NCBI GenBank assembly: GCA_019459485.1
Contig: JAIBEZ010000011.1
Span: forward strand, 87,588-151,587
Length of the DNA: 64,000 nt
Source: Prolixibacteraceae bacterium
Lineage (GTDB): Bacteria; Bacteroidota; Bacteroidia; Bacteroidales; Prolixibacteraceae
Direction: 5' to 3'
The translations under genes and the position numbers were made by a program. The notes beneath the pieces are model-generated. The model did no database searches and had not been told where the DNA came from. It saw only the letters and a program-made list of their open reading frames with translations. Positions 1-9,144 of this stretch are shown piece after piece. The stretch's first letter is position 1, and each line of letters opens with the position of its first letter.

Positions 1-133
1 GGCAACAGCTCTTCAATTTCACTACATCCACGCTCCATTTTCCTATTCTGTATATGTGAACAATCCGATTAATTTTCCTCTTCAGTAATAAGACGACTAT
101 AATCTATTTCACACATATACGAAAATTGCTTTT

Positions 134-724
134 TTACCAGATCAACAAAACGAGTATCCAAAATGGGAGGAATTCTGCCAATTCTTTTCTGAGAATTTTA
201 AGGGAGTTTGATACCTGTAACTCAACCGTACGTTTGGAAAGATTCAATTTTTCAGCTATCTCCTGATTTGACAAACCATTCAGACGGCTTAATTCGAAAA
301 TCTCCCGACAACGGGGAGGTAATTTCGCCAAACTCGTTTGAATAGCCTGACGAAGTTCGGATTCAGCAAAGAATTGTTCGGTTGAATCGTCTTCATTTAC
401 TGTTGAATAGAGCAGAAAAGTACGGTACTTTTCTATGATCTTATGATGTTTTTGATAGTCGAGGCAGCGATTTTTAATTGCAGTAAAGAGATACGATTTC
501 AACGACGACTTGATTTTTAAGCGGGGAGCTTCCACCCATAGATAGACAAAAAAATCCTGTACCAGATCCTCAACAGAACTGCGGTTGCCGATATATTGCA
601 TTGAAAAAGCACAAAGAGATGAGTAATAATAGTTGAAAACGTAATCAAAAACTACTTTATCATTTCGTTCAAGTCCTTCTATAATGATGAGATCTTTCAA
701 GTCGATTTCGTTGGTTGCCCACAA
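134..724 (-). CDS. ECF RNA polymerase sigma factor, Bacteroidetes group
   Basis: Sigma-70 family extracytoplasmic-function factor of 196 residues, close to the usual family length. Region 2 is visible around residues 53-63 (DLVQDFFVYLW) and 77-90 (SYLFTAIKNRCLDY). The region 4 helix-turn-helix follows at about 151-168 (LSNQEIAEKLNLSKRTVE). It should direct core RNA polymerase to a few promoters, typically for TonB-dependent outer-membrane transporters when paired with a FecR anti-sigma factor. The C-terminus is oddly hydrophobic (FWILVLLIW). A FecR partner would be expected next, but the window ends about 130 bases later and no convincing start is visible. Family assignment is firm; target genes are unknown. 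Confidence 0.9.
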   Translation of the reverse strand: MWATNEIDLKDLIIIEGLERNDKVVFDYVFNYYYSSLCAFSMQYIGNRSSVEDLVQDFFVYLWVEAPRLKIKSSLKSYLFTAIKNRCLDYQKHHKIIEKYRTFLLYSTVNEDDSTEQFFAESELRQAIQTSLAKLPPRCREIFELSRLNGLSNQEIAEKLNLSKRTVELQVSNSLKILRKELAEFLPFWILVLLIW

Positions 725-1172
725 AACTAAGAATAATCGAACTTAAAATCTACACCAGGGCAATTTTTGGAAGACCCAACACGAACCTGAATAATTGATA
801 TTTTCAAATTTATCTTCAAGATATATTCTGCTTTTAATTCTTTTGAGATATATCTCCTGTTTATGAATCTCAGTTTTGATGAAAACATTTCGCCATAAAC
901 CTTTTCCCATGGCCTTCACGATTTGGTTGAAAGCGTTGCACCTGCATTATGGCGGATCAATGATCCGTTGACATCAGTTAGTTGCCTATATAGTAGCGAT
1001 AGCTAGTGTCGCTGTAAAGAATGAAAATAAAATGAGTTCACCTTCATTGTGGTGGTTCGTTAGCGGATAATTCAAACTATTCGTGCCTTCAACTGTTGTA
1101 AATTCTCAAACAACCTGACAGAAACAGGTTCGCTTAATCATACAGGTTGATAACAATTTTATAACAAAACCA
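725..1172. other. intergenic region, no gene seen
   Basis: About 450 bases between divergent genes. I see no convincing reading frame. A short inverted repeat (GGATCAATGATCC) lies near 955-967. Promoters for both flanking genes must lie here, but no clear TAnnTTTG element can be fixed. Confidence 0.4.
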
Positions 1173-2165
1173 TTGAATAATATACCTTTATCCGTTCTGG
1201 AACTGGCAACAGTTGTTGAAGGAGGAAATTTGAGCAGTGCTATTGCAGGCACAGTTGAAGTCGCTAAACACGCTGAATCTTTGGGATACAAACGTATCTG
1301 GATGGCAGAGCATCACAACATGGAATTTGTCGCAAGTTCTGCAACGGCTGTGTTGATAGGTCAGGTTGCGTCTAAAACGAATAACATACGTGTAGGATCT
1401 GGAGGGATCATGCTTCCGAATCATAGTCCATTGGTAATTGCGGAACAATTCGGAACATTGGAGACAATTTATCCGGGCCGGATTGATCTTGGTTTGGGCA
1501 GAGCACCAGGAACCGACCAGTTTACAGCGATGGCATTGAGGCGTAATAACATGAATTCAGTCCATGATTTTCCTAACGATGTAAAGCAATTACAGACTTA
1601 TTTCAGTAAGGAAAACAGTTCTTCGAAGGTCCGTGCATTCCCGGGCGAAGGGTTAGACATACCTCTTTGGATATTGGGATCAAGTACCGATAGTGCATAC
1701 CTGGCAGCACAAATGGGATTGCCATACGCATTTGCCGCTCACTTTGCTCCCGCACAATTCAGGATGGCGATAGATATTTACCGCAATAATTTCAGACCAT
1801 CCAAACAGTTAAACCAGCCGTATGTAATGGCATGTGTCAATGTGATTGCGGCTGAAACGAATGAAGAAGCCGAATTTCTGGCTACCAGTCTTATCAGGTT
1901 ATTTCTTGGCCTGATTACCAATACAAGAATGGCCATTCAGCCGCCGGGAGAACTGCCGGAAAGTTATAATGTGCCGGAAGTGTATTCAGCCCTAAATAGC
2001 ATGATGGCTTGCACCTTTACAGGCAGTCGGGATACATTACGCAAAAAACTTTCGAATTTTATCGCTGATACAGGAATTAATGAACTGATGGTTTCCAGTA
2101 ACATGTATGATAGTAAAGCAAAACTAAAATCGTTTTCAATTCTTCATGATGCAATGAATACTTAA
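1173..2165 (+). CDS. LLM-class flavin-dependent oxidoreductase (luciferase-like monooxygenase)
   Basis: Bacterial luciferase-like flavin monooxygenase of 330 residues. The N-terminus ([14 protein letters not shown]), the strand with MAEHHN near residue 45-50, and [12 protein letters not shown] near 76-88 are characteristic of the LuxA/LuxB-like YhbW/MsnO subgroup. These TIM-barrel enzymes use FMNH2 and O2; the substrate cannot be inferred. The start is a TTG codon: no ATG lies in the short open stretch upstream, and family members begin at this point. No clear ribosome binding site is seen. The gene stands alone, with an eroded region downstream. Confidence 0.88.
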   Translation: MNNIPLSVLELATVVEGGNLSSAIAGTVEVAKHAESLGYKRIWMAEHHNMEFVASSATAVLIGQVASKTNNIRVGSGGIMLPNHSPLVIAEQFGTLETIYPGRIDLGLGRAPGTDQFTAMALRRNNMNSVHDFPNDVKQLQTYFSKENSSSKVRAFPGEGLDIPLWILGSSTDSAYLAAQMGLPYAFAAHFAPAQFRMAIDIYRNNFRPSKQLNQPYVMACVNVIAAETNEEAEFLATSLIRLFLGLITNTRMAIQPPGELPESYNVPEVYSALNSMMACTFTGSRDTLRKKLSNFIADTGINELMVSSNMYDSKAKLKSFSILHDAMNT

Positions 2166-2241
2166 TTGTTCAGAACTTCATAACTATTTGGAAACAAAAC
2201 TATTGTCGATGGTCTGTAAGTAAACAAATCATCACTGGAAA

Positions 2242-2399
2242 CTAAAAAATCCACCCTATTGTATTAATGCTCGCTTCCAGTCGATTTTCCAGTTCATCGT
2301 CAGGCCAGGGAAGAAGTCAATGCCGGTTTGTGCTTCAAACTGATTCATTGTAATGAAAAACTGATTCAGCCTTTTTGAGGAATAAGCATTAGGCAATAT
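2242..2399 (-). pseudogene. remnant of a DNA/RNA non-specific endonuclease (C-terminal end)
   Basis: Minus-strand translation gives ILPNAYSSKRLNQFF and ITMNQFEAQTGIDFFP. After a frame change near 2306 it continues as WPDDELENRLEASINTIGW and a stop. The order ILPN, then TGIDFFP, then DELENRLE is the typical C-terminal end of Bacteroidetes NucA-type endonucleases. The catalytic part is missing and a frameshift splits the tail, so it is a decayed fragment. Recognition is from memory of the family. Confidence 0.55.
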
Positions 2400-2753
2400 T
2401 AGCCCTCGTAACCGTAAATAGCTTCGAGCAGGTTATTGTCTATTCTCTAACCTGACCTTCCAGTTTACTCCATATCCATAAAGTCATTAATTACTGGAGA
2501 ATAATTGATTACAGTGTCAGTGGCTGATTTTACTACCATTGTGTTGTACAGTCAGCCTCCAATTTTTTTCACCATTTCTATAAGTGGTAGATACAGTTCA
2601 AGACCCTTGAAGCAGAATTCAACAAAATGACCATGATTGGACACATAACAGTCCCTAAATGCACATTATACTTTAGCAAATGTAAATTACTACTCATACT
2701 TTTGATGATTCAATAAGCAAATATTGTAATATTGAAACCTAAACCTACATAAA
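2400..2753. other. intergenic stretch with decayed coding-like sequence
   Basis: No intact gene. On the minus strand around 2560-2660 a stretch reads in one frame as AFRDCYVSNHGHFVEFC then FKGLELYLPLIEMVKKIGG before a stop. Further coding-like pieces interrupted by stops follow towards 2400. I do not recognise the family. Together with the flanking remnants this looks like an old site of gene loss. Confidence 0.35.
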
Positions 2754-2928
2754 ATGAAAATAAAAGGACCTAAACCATTGATGTTGATTGTAGTTTTTTA
2801 TCTTTTTCAGTTTTATTCTGAATGCTCAGGAATTGTGCGATAAGCAATCCGGCGAAATAAGGCTAAAAATTTCTTCCGAAACACTTCAAAGTAACGAGGT
2901 GGTCATCAAAGTTGAAAATGGTGAATAA
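2754..2928 (+). pseudogene. remnant head of a secreted protein (signal peptide plus short mature part)
   Basis: An ATG opens a lysine-rich then hydrophobic stretch (KPLMLIVVFYLFQFY), which looks like a signal peptide and ends at a stop after 29 codons. Moving to the next frame gives AQELCDKQSGEIRLKISSE and LQSNEVVIKVENGE, then a stop. The parts together resemble the start of a secreted Bacteroidetes surface protein, broken by one frameshift and truncated just before the fucosidase gene. Confidence 0.45.
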
Positions 2929-2962
2929 ATAAGTGAGAATAAACTAAAATAAACTCTATAAT

Positions 2963-5032
2963 ATGATCAGATTTATTTTGCTTGGAATCTTCTTTTCCAT
3001 CTTCTTTAGTTGTGTACAGGTAAAATCTCCGGAACCTATTGGCCCGGTTCCGTCAGAAAATCAATTGCGTTGGCAGGAGATGGAGCACTACGCCTTTATC
3101 CATTTCTCATTAAATACCTACACCGACCAGTCGTGGGGTTTTGGGAACGAAGATATGAACCTGTTCAATCCCGATAGCCTGGACGCGCGCCAATGGGCCC
3201 GAATATGCAAAGAAGCGGGCATGAAAGGCATCATCATCACAGCCAAGCACCATTGTGGATTCTGCCTGTGGCCCACAGAAACAACTGAGTATTCGGTTAA
3301 AAATGCCCCGTGGAAAGACGGGAAGGGCGATGTATTGCGCGAAATGGCCGATGCCTGCAAAGAGTATGGGCTGAAACTGGGCATTTATGTTTCGCCTTGG
3401 GACCGAAACCACCCCGACTACGGCAAGCCTGAATACATCAACGTTTTCCGAAATCAAATAAAAGAAGTTCTGAGCAACTACGGCGATGTATTCGAAATCT
3501 GGTTCGATGGCGCCAACGGGGGTGATGGCTACTATGGTGGCGCCAACGAAACCCGCAAGATTGATCGTACCACATACTACGACTGGCAGCCAACCTACAA
3601 AATGATTCGCGAATTGCAACCCAACATTGTGATTTGGAACGATGGCGGCGACCGTGCCGATTTACGCTGGGTTGGAACCGAAGATGGCTATGTTGGAGAA
3701 ACCAACTGGAGTTTGTTGAATGCCACAGGAGATGTCCCTTGGAATATGTTGCATTACGGTGTTGAAGACGGTGATTCATGGGTGCCTGCCGAAGTAAATA
3801 CATCCATCCGTCCGGAGTGGTTTTATCATCCAGGTGAAGACGACAAAGTGAAATCGGTGCCCAAGTTGATGGACACCTACTACAACTCCATAGGGCACAA
3901 TGCAACCCTTCTCCTGAATTTCCCCATCATGCCAAATGGGTTGATCCATCCAACCGATGAAAAAATGGCGCTTGAATTTGGCCAAGCTGTGAAGGAATCG
4001 TTTGCTGTCAACTTAGCAGAAAACGCAAAGGTTGAAGCGTCGAATGTTCGGGGTAACGCGAAAGGATTTGGGGCAGATAAAGCAATAGACAGCGATATAG
4101 ATTCGTATTGGGCGACTGACGATGGTGTGACAACAGCATCGTTAACAATCGATTTTGGCAAGTCAACTTTGTTCAACCGTTTCATGGCTCAGGAATACAT
4201 CCGTTTGGGGCAGCGAGTGAAAGCATTCACTCTGGAAGCCCTTGTTGATGGTGACTGGAAAGAGGTGGCCAAAGCAACCACTATCGGTTATAAACGTATC
4301 CTGCGTTTCCCGAGTGTTGAGGCCACGAAGATCCGCTTCAATATTACCGGTTCGAAAAGTTGCCCGGTCATTTCCAATATTGGGATTTTTAATGCGCCGG
4401 TATTCCTGAACGCTCCATCCATTGGCAGAAATCAATCCGGTGAAGTAACCATAAGCACCAATGATATTGGCCCGATTTTTTACTACACGCTTGATGGGAC
4501 CGAACCAACTCCTGAATCAACACGGTACACTGGGCCTTTTTTGGCCGATGGAAAAGTGGAAGTGAAGGCCATTGCTCACGATCCTGCATCAGGCAAAAGT
4601 AGCCCGGTGAGCCACGAAAGCTTTGATATTTCTAAAAGGGACTGGAAAATAGTCGGGATAAGTGATGAAAATGCCGGTAAAATTCTGGACGGAAACCCAT
4701 CTAGTGTTTGGCATCAAAGAAGCGACAAAATGCCAATTGATTTGGTTGTCGATTTAGGGGCAACTTATAATGTTTCCGGCTTTAAATATTTGCCCGATCA
4801 GGGTCGGTGGAGTTCCGGCATCATTACAATTTACGAGTTTTATGTATCTGGCGACAATGAAAGATGGAAACTGGTAAGCGAAGGTGAATTTTCGAACATT
4901 AAAAATAATCCTGTATGGCAAATCAAGAATTTTTCGCCGGTAGATGTCCGCTATGTTAAGTTGCGAGCTTTGAAAAACACCTCGAACGATGATGTGGCAG
5001 GCTATGCCGAAATAGATGTAATTACACAATAA
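2963..5032 (+). CDS. alpha-L-fucosidase (GH29) lipoprotein with F5/8 type C and chitobiase-like domains
   Basis: Exported glycosidase of 689 residues that should release alpha-linked L-fucose from host or plant glycans. Residues 1-17 form a lipoprotein signal ending in SFFSC-like FFSC. The GH29 barrel spans about 33-340, with the KHHCGFCLWPT strand near 95-105 and the nucleophile Asp182 in FEIWFDGANGG. Next come an F5/8 type C (CBM32-like) domain at about 345-475, a CHB_HEX_C_1-like domain (FYYTLDGTEPT) at about 482-550, and a second F5/8 type C domain to the end. This architecture is typical of the 1,3/1,4-specific GH29-B group (inference). It precedes a GH5 gene by 66 bases and may be co-transcribed with it. 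Confidence 0.92.
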   Translation: MIRFILLGIFFSIFFSCVQVKSPEPIGPVPSENQLRWQEMEHYAFIHFSLNTYTDQSWGFGNEDMNLFNPDSLDARQWARICKEAGMKGIIITAKHHCGFCLWPTETTEYSVKNAPWKDGKGDVLREMADACKEYGLKLGIYVSPWDRNHPDYGKPEYINVFRNQIKEVLSNYGDVFEIWFDGANGGDGYYGGANETRKIDRTTYYDWQPTYKMIRELQPNIVIWNDGGDRADLRWVGTEDGYVGETNWSLLNATGDVPWNMLHYGVEDGDSWVPAEVNTSIRPEWFYHPGEDDKVKSVPKLMDTYYNSIGHNATLLLNFPIMPNGLIHPTDEKMALEFGQAVKESFAVNLAENAKVEASNVRGNAKGFGADKAIDSDIDSYWATDDGVTTASLTIDFGKSTLFNRFMAQEYIRLGQRVKAFTLEALVDGDWKEVAKATTIGYKRILRFPSVEATKIRFNITGSKSCPVISNIGIFNAPVFLNAPSIGRNQSGEVTISTNDIGPIFYYTLDGTEPTPESTRYTGPFLADGKVEVKAIAHDPASGKSSPVSHESFDISKRDWKIVGISDENAGKILDGNPSSVWHQRSDKMPIDLVVDLGATYNVSGFKYLPDQGRWSSGIITIYEFYVSGDNERWKLVSEGEFSNIKNNPVWQIKNFSPVDVRYVKLRALKNTSNDDVAGYAEIDVITQ

Positions 5033-5098
5033 TTGACAGCGAGGAAGTGGCAAAAAATAATCTCCTGTTGGCATTATCGAAATCAAAAAATATAAAAA

Positions 5099-6493
5099 AT
5101 GAAACTATTAAAATCCAAACATCCAGTCGTGGTGATCGCCTTATTTGCATGTTTGTTATTGTCCACAAGTGTCTGGGCCGAATTACCGACGGCACAACAG
5201 ATTGCCGCCAAACTGAAAATAGGGTGGAATCTGGGAAACAAGCTTGAAGCTACCTGGGTGCCCCGTAGCTCCTTTAGCACTACAACACAGACAACCATAG
5301 ATTCGGTGAAAGCTGCCGGGTTTAATACAGTCAGACTTCCTGTCGCATGGTTCTACCATTCCGACACTATTACAAGTAAAATTGATGCAGCATGGCTGGC
5401 CCATGTGAAAAAGGTAGTGGACTATTGCATAAAAGACAGCCTGTACGTTATCATAAATGCTCACTGGGATACTGGCTGGCTGGAAAATAGGGTGAACGCT
5501 GCCAATAAAGACATCGTAAACACGAGACAACAAAAATATTGGACACAAATTGCCAATTATTTCAAGGATTACGGTGAACACCTGCTTTTTGCCGGAGCCA
5601 ATGAACCAAATGCGCATGATGCTGCCGGCATGTCGATATTAATGTCCTATCACCAAACCTTTATCGATGCAGTTCGTGCTACAGGAGGGAATAACAGTTC
5701 GCGAACCCTCGTTATTCAGGGGCCATCAACTGATATAAGCAATACAGATAAATATATGAACACTTTGCCTAGAGACCAGATTGAAAATCGTTTAATGGAG
5801 GAAGTACATTATTACACACCCTGGAACTTCTGTGGTTTAAATGAAGATGCAAGCTGGGGGAAAATGTTCTATTACTGGGGAAAAGGTAATCATTCTACAA
5901 CCGATGTTACCCGGAATTCCACCTGGGGCGAAGAAAGTGAGATGGACAGATTATTAAACCTTATGAAGACCAAATTCATTGACAGGGGAATTCCTGTTAT
6001 TCTCGGAGAATATGGAGCATTCAGAAGAAAACTAAACGCTCCTTCCGATCAGGCACTTCACAATGCTTCAATAGAATATTATTACAGGTATTTTATGAAA
6101 TCTGCAACGAATAAAGGATTCATAACTTATTGCTGGGATACTGGCGGAATGTTCAACTTTACCACAGGAAAGGTAATTGATAGAGCTTTACTAAATGCGA
6201 TCATGCAGGGAGCCAAAGATGCGACAACGAATGCAAGTACCACTGGTTTGAATAATTCTGTAATCAAATTATATCCCAATCCATTTACATCAACGATTAA
6301 CCTTACAGTTGATAATCCTGATAAGATAATGAGCATTTCAATCTTCGATATGATGGGCAGACAGGTTGAATTTATTGGGCATTCAGCAATAAATAGCCCG
6401 TTGGCTTTAGGTTCTTCCCTGAACCCCAGTATGTATATTATAAAGGTTTATGGAGCCGATTGGACTAAATCCTTCAAAGTGGTTAAGCATTAA
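5099..6493 (+). CDS. GH5 family endoglucanase with T9SS sorting domain
   Basis: Secreted beta-glycanase (cellulase family) of 464 residues. A signal peptide covers about 1-27. The GH5 barrel begins with GWNLGNKLEA and carries the proton donor Glu169 in AGANEPNA and the nucleophile Glu304 in ILGEYGAF. The last ~80 residues are a type A type IX secretion sorting domain (LYPNPFTSTINL ... SMYIIKVY ... KSFKVVKH), so the enzyme should cross the outer membrane and be anchored or released there. Exact substrate (cellulose, xyloglucan, mannan) is not decided by the sequence. It is followed at once by the remnant of a third glycosidase. Confidence 0.92.
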   Translation: MKLLKSKHPVVVIALFACLLLSTSVWAELPTAQQIAAKLKIGWNLGNKLEATWVPRSSFSTTTQTTIDSVKAAGFNTVRLPVAWFYHSDTITSKIDAAWLAHVKKVVDYCIKDSLYVIINAHWDTGWLENRVNAANKDIVNTRQQKYWTQIANYFKDYGEHLLFAGANEPNAHDAAGMSILMSYHQTFIDAVRATGGNNSSRTLVIQGPSTDISNTDKYMNTLPRDQIENRLMEEVHYYTPWNFCGLNEDASWGKMFYYWGKGNHSTTDVTRNSTWGEESEMDRLLNLMKTKFIDRGIPVILGEYGAFRRKLNAPSDQALHNASIEYYYRYFMKSATNKGFITYCWDTGGMFNFTTGKVIDRALLNAIMQGAKDATTNASTTGLNNSVIKLYPNPFTSTINLTVDNPDKIMSISIFDMMGRQVEFIGHSAINSPLALGSSLNPSMYIIKVYGADWTKSFKVVKH

Positions 6494-6521
6494 TGACAAT
6501 CGAATGACTTTTATGACATTG
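6492..6521 (+). repeat. 30-bp AATGAC-phased repeat, copy 1
   Basis: Three AATGAC/ATGAC units spaced 11 and 9 bases apart. The 30 bases match the reverse complement of 10995-11024 with a single mismatch. This copy begins at the stop codon of the GH5 gene and leads into the GH42 remnant. Function is unknown. Confidence 0.6.
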
Positions 6522-6778
6522 AGTAATTCCGGAGTTATGGAGATGCAGCCCGGGCCTGTCAACTGGGGTGGCTACAATCCACTTCTTCTTCCCGGCACGG
6601 TATGATTATGGTTTTACCAATCTTTTGCAGCAGGCGGTAAACTGGCTTGTTCGTATCGCTTTCGCCAGATTTTATACAGCTCCGAGCAATATCATTCCCG
6701 AATAATTCAAACCGATGGTGTAACACCGTCAGAAGATCTGTTTGTTTACGCTATTACTGGATTCTGGCGGATGTAAAA
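6522..6778 (+). pseudogene. remnant of a GH42 beta-galactosidase
   Basis: The plus strand reads SGVMEMQPGPVNWGGYNP then LLLPGTV, an in-frame TGA, then LWFYQSFAAGGKLACSYRF, RQILYSSEQYHSRI and IQTDGVTPSE. The motif order E-x-QPGPVNWG, PGTVRxW, YRFRQ, SEQYH, TDGVTPS is that of the C-terminal half of the GH42 catalytic domain, including the Glu of EMQPG. The stop falls where the family has Arg, consistent with CGA to TGA. Both the N-terminal half and the C-terminus are gone. Confidence 0.7.
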
Positions 6779-6806
6779 TGTTGCTGTTTTCAATGATAAT
6801 TTGTTT

Positions 6807-9143
6807 TTAAAAATAAGTATCCCAAACTTCGCCGGCAAACAGTTTTCCAAATTTCGAAACAGCGCTCAGCGACTCTTTTGTGCTTTCTGCATTGATGGCC
6901 TTCATGGTACGAAGTTGCTTGACGAAATCGCCAATTGCTATTTTCAGCATACCTTTCCCTTTTACAGGGCTTTGATCGTCAAGTCCTTCATAAACAGTTA
7001 TAAACAGGGTAGTGGTGTCGCTCCACATATCGAAACCTTTGTGGTCTTTTATTTCTTTGTATCCGAAGAAATAGAAGCTCGCTCCTTCATAGGTGATTAG
7101 CTTCATTCCGTATTTCATCAGTTTTACGATCCCTTCAGCATCTTCTTTTACAAAGAGATTGAACACACCATCAATGGCAGTAATCGGATACTTCGACAGG
7201 GCAGGACAATTCACCGTTCCAATCAATTCAGCCTGGTGATTGATATCCTTATCAAAGGCTTCCACATCCTGCGATTGAATGGTCAATGTAAAGTCGAACG
7301 GCGATTTGTTTTTTTTTCCTTCGGTGTATGCTTTTTTGAAATCCGATTTTTCATTCAGGGAAATAAAACCACGCATGGTTTCTGTAAATGAAACTCCTGC
7401 TTCGTTATCTTTTAGTGGTGATTTTGTCACGGATCGAAAATCATAGCTCAGTGTTTTCTGATTGGTTTCAACGATGAGTTTGCTATTGCGCTCGGCCAAC
7501 GCAGAGATGGTCAACAGTGGATTGGTTCCCAACGGACGCGGAATGATGGCGCCATCCATTACAAATAAGCCTTCATGAAGATCGTTTCCGGCGGAATTGC
7601 TGTAAACCTGACCAACATGATTGGTCACGCTGGTAGCAGCATCGTCGCCCATCACGCAACCTCCCAGCGGATGAACAGTTACCATATCGTAATCCAGTTG
7701 CTTGTTCCATTGCGGATTTGGCATATATGTTCCGCCCAGGGCTTTGGTGGCTTCCTGAAGTTTTCCGTTTACTTTCATGAAAATTGCCTGTTTGCCCACA
7801 TCAGGCCAGCTAATTTCAAGGCGGTCGTTGTCCAGATACATCGAGCCGTTTCCATCATCATGAGTCATTACCAAATATACCTGCGTGTGATTTAATGCGC
7901 CGTGATAAGCGCCTTTCAATAAGCTTACTCCTTCGCGTTTTTTTTCTTCAACCCAATCCTGATGGCCGTCATCTGAATCTTTGCCCAATAACCTCGAGAG
8001 CGATATAAATGCAGTGGACAGTAATGGTGCGACAGGCGCCGGAATGCTTCCTTCTTCCAGTGTCATTCCTTCATCGAGTATTTCTTTGTTGCGCATGTCG
8101 ATGATGGAAGTAATGCACGGACCAACAGGCTCTTTGTCCTCGTCGTTGTATCGTTTTCCTAATCCGATGCCATTCATTTTTACATCGTTGTTATAGCCAA
8201 ATCCAAGCACATCTCCATTTCCGGTGAACTTTTTCCCCAGCAACGCCGAAACTTTCAGGCCTTTTTCACGCGAGCGCAACAGTATTTCAGCACTGCCCAG
8301 CGCACCAGCCGATAAAATCACATTGTCGGCAGAAATACAAAGTGGCGGCGCATCAAATTTTTCGCGTCCAACATTGTACAGGTCGAAGTAAATCAGCCAT
8401 TTGTTGTCCTTGCGTTCGAGGTATTTCACGCCGGTTTCACAGAAAATTTCAGCGCCATGATTCACTGCATCGGGCAGATAATTCATGATCAGTGTGTTTT
8501 TTGCATGATGGTTGCATCCGGTCACACAATCGCCGCAGTTGTTGCATTTGTTTTGTTCAACGCCTACATGGTTTGGCTGGTTGTCGTATTCGAAATTTAC
8601 ATTGATATCGAGGTATCTGAAATTTTCGTTCATTGCTGCCGCGGAAGTTTTCATTCCCCTGGTTTTAGCCAATTCAGGATAACCCGACTGACCTTCAGGA
8701 TAAGGAGTTGGTTTTAACATCTTTCGTGCCTGGTCAAATCCGTCTTTCAAGGTTTGTATTTCGTTCCGGATAGCCGACGGCCAACGCACATCTTCAAATA
8801 CGCGCGGTTCAGGCTCAATGGAAACATTGGCGTTTACGTTGGAAGTGCCGCCAAGTCCGCATCCTTTGAACACAGTCATTTCTTTGCCCATGTAAAACTC
8901 GTACAATCCTGTTTTGTTACCGATTTGTTTTTTGTCGGTATTCACCTGCATTTCCCGGGCAGCATCGTCCAAATCCCAGGGATATTCGCCCGGACGGAAT
9001 TCCTTGCCTTTTTCAAGAAGGCAAACTTGCAGTCCGGCCCGTGAAAGGCGCGATGCAGCAATGCTTCCGCCATATCCGGAACCTACGATGACAAATTGAT
9101 AGTGCGATTTTAATGTGGTAATGGGCTTTGATAATCGTTTCAT
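6807..9143 (-). CDS. GMC-family oxidoreductase, cholesterol-oxidase-like
   Basis: FAD-dependent GMC oxidoreductase of 778 residues, longer than the usual 500-570. The dinucleotide-binding motif GSGYGG is at 21-26 and the GMC signature LGGTSNVNANVS near 97-108. A ferredoxin-like cysteine cluster CNNCGDCVTGC lies at 200-210, a feature of the cholesterol oxidase-like branch. HPLGGCVMG and the C-terminal GMC lobe (NPLLTISALAER) follow. About 200 extra C-terminal residues resemble extensions in cholesterol-oxidase-like proteins. It probably oxidises an alcohol on a sterol-like or long-chain lipid; the substrate is inference. It is the last gene of the minus-strand operon, one base from the metallophosphoesterase gene. 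Confidence 0.88.
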   Translation of the reverse strand: MKRLSKPITTLKSHYQFVIVGSGYGGSIAASRLSRAGLQVCLLEKGKEFRPGEYPWDLDDAAREMQVNTDKKQIGNKTGLYEFYMGKEMTVFKGCGLGGTSNVNANVSIEPEPRVFEDVRWPSAIRNEIQTLKDGFDQARKMLKPTPYPEGQSGYPELAKTRGMKTSAAAMNENFRYLDINVNFEYDNQPNHVGVEQNKCNNCGDCVTGCNHHAKNTLIMNYLPDAVNHGAEIFCETGVKYLERKDNKWLIYFDLYNVGREKFDAPPLCISADNVILSAGALGSAEILLRSREKGLKVSALLGKKFTGNGDVLGFGYNNDVKMNGIGLGKRYNDEDKEPVGPCITSIIDMRNKEILDEGMTLEEGSIPAPVAPLLSTAFISLSRLLGKDSDDGHQDWVEEKKREGVSLLKGAYHGALNHTQVYLVMTHDDGNGSMYLDNDRLEISWPDVGKQAIFMKVNGKLQEATKALGGTYMPNPQWNKQLDYDMVTVHPLGGCVMGDDAATSVTNHVGQVYSNSAGNDLHEGLFVMDGAIIPRPLGTNPLLTISALAERNSKLIVETNQKTLSYDFRSVTKSPLKDNEAGVSFTETMRGFISLNEKSDFKKAYTEGKKNKSPFDFTLTIQSQDVEAFDKDINHQAELIGTVNCPALSKYPITAIDGVFNLFVKEDAEGIVKLMKYGMKLITYEGASFYFFGYKEIKDHKGFDMWSDTTTLFITVYEGLDDQSPVKGKGMLKIAIGDFVKQLRTMKAINAESTKESLSAVSKFGKLFAGEVWDTYF

Positions 9144-9144
9144 G

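Noticed and set aside
1..116. Possible start of a FecR anti-sigma factor on the minus strand after the ECF sigma gene
   Set aside because: One candidate frame closes after 15 codons and another (ATG at 38) runs off the window after 12 codons; neither shows a recognisable FecR start.
3110..3905. Long minus-strand frames inside the fucosidase gene
   Set aside because: They are antisense to a clearly recognisable GH29 domain and show no motif.
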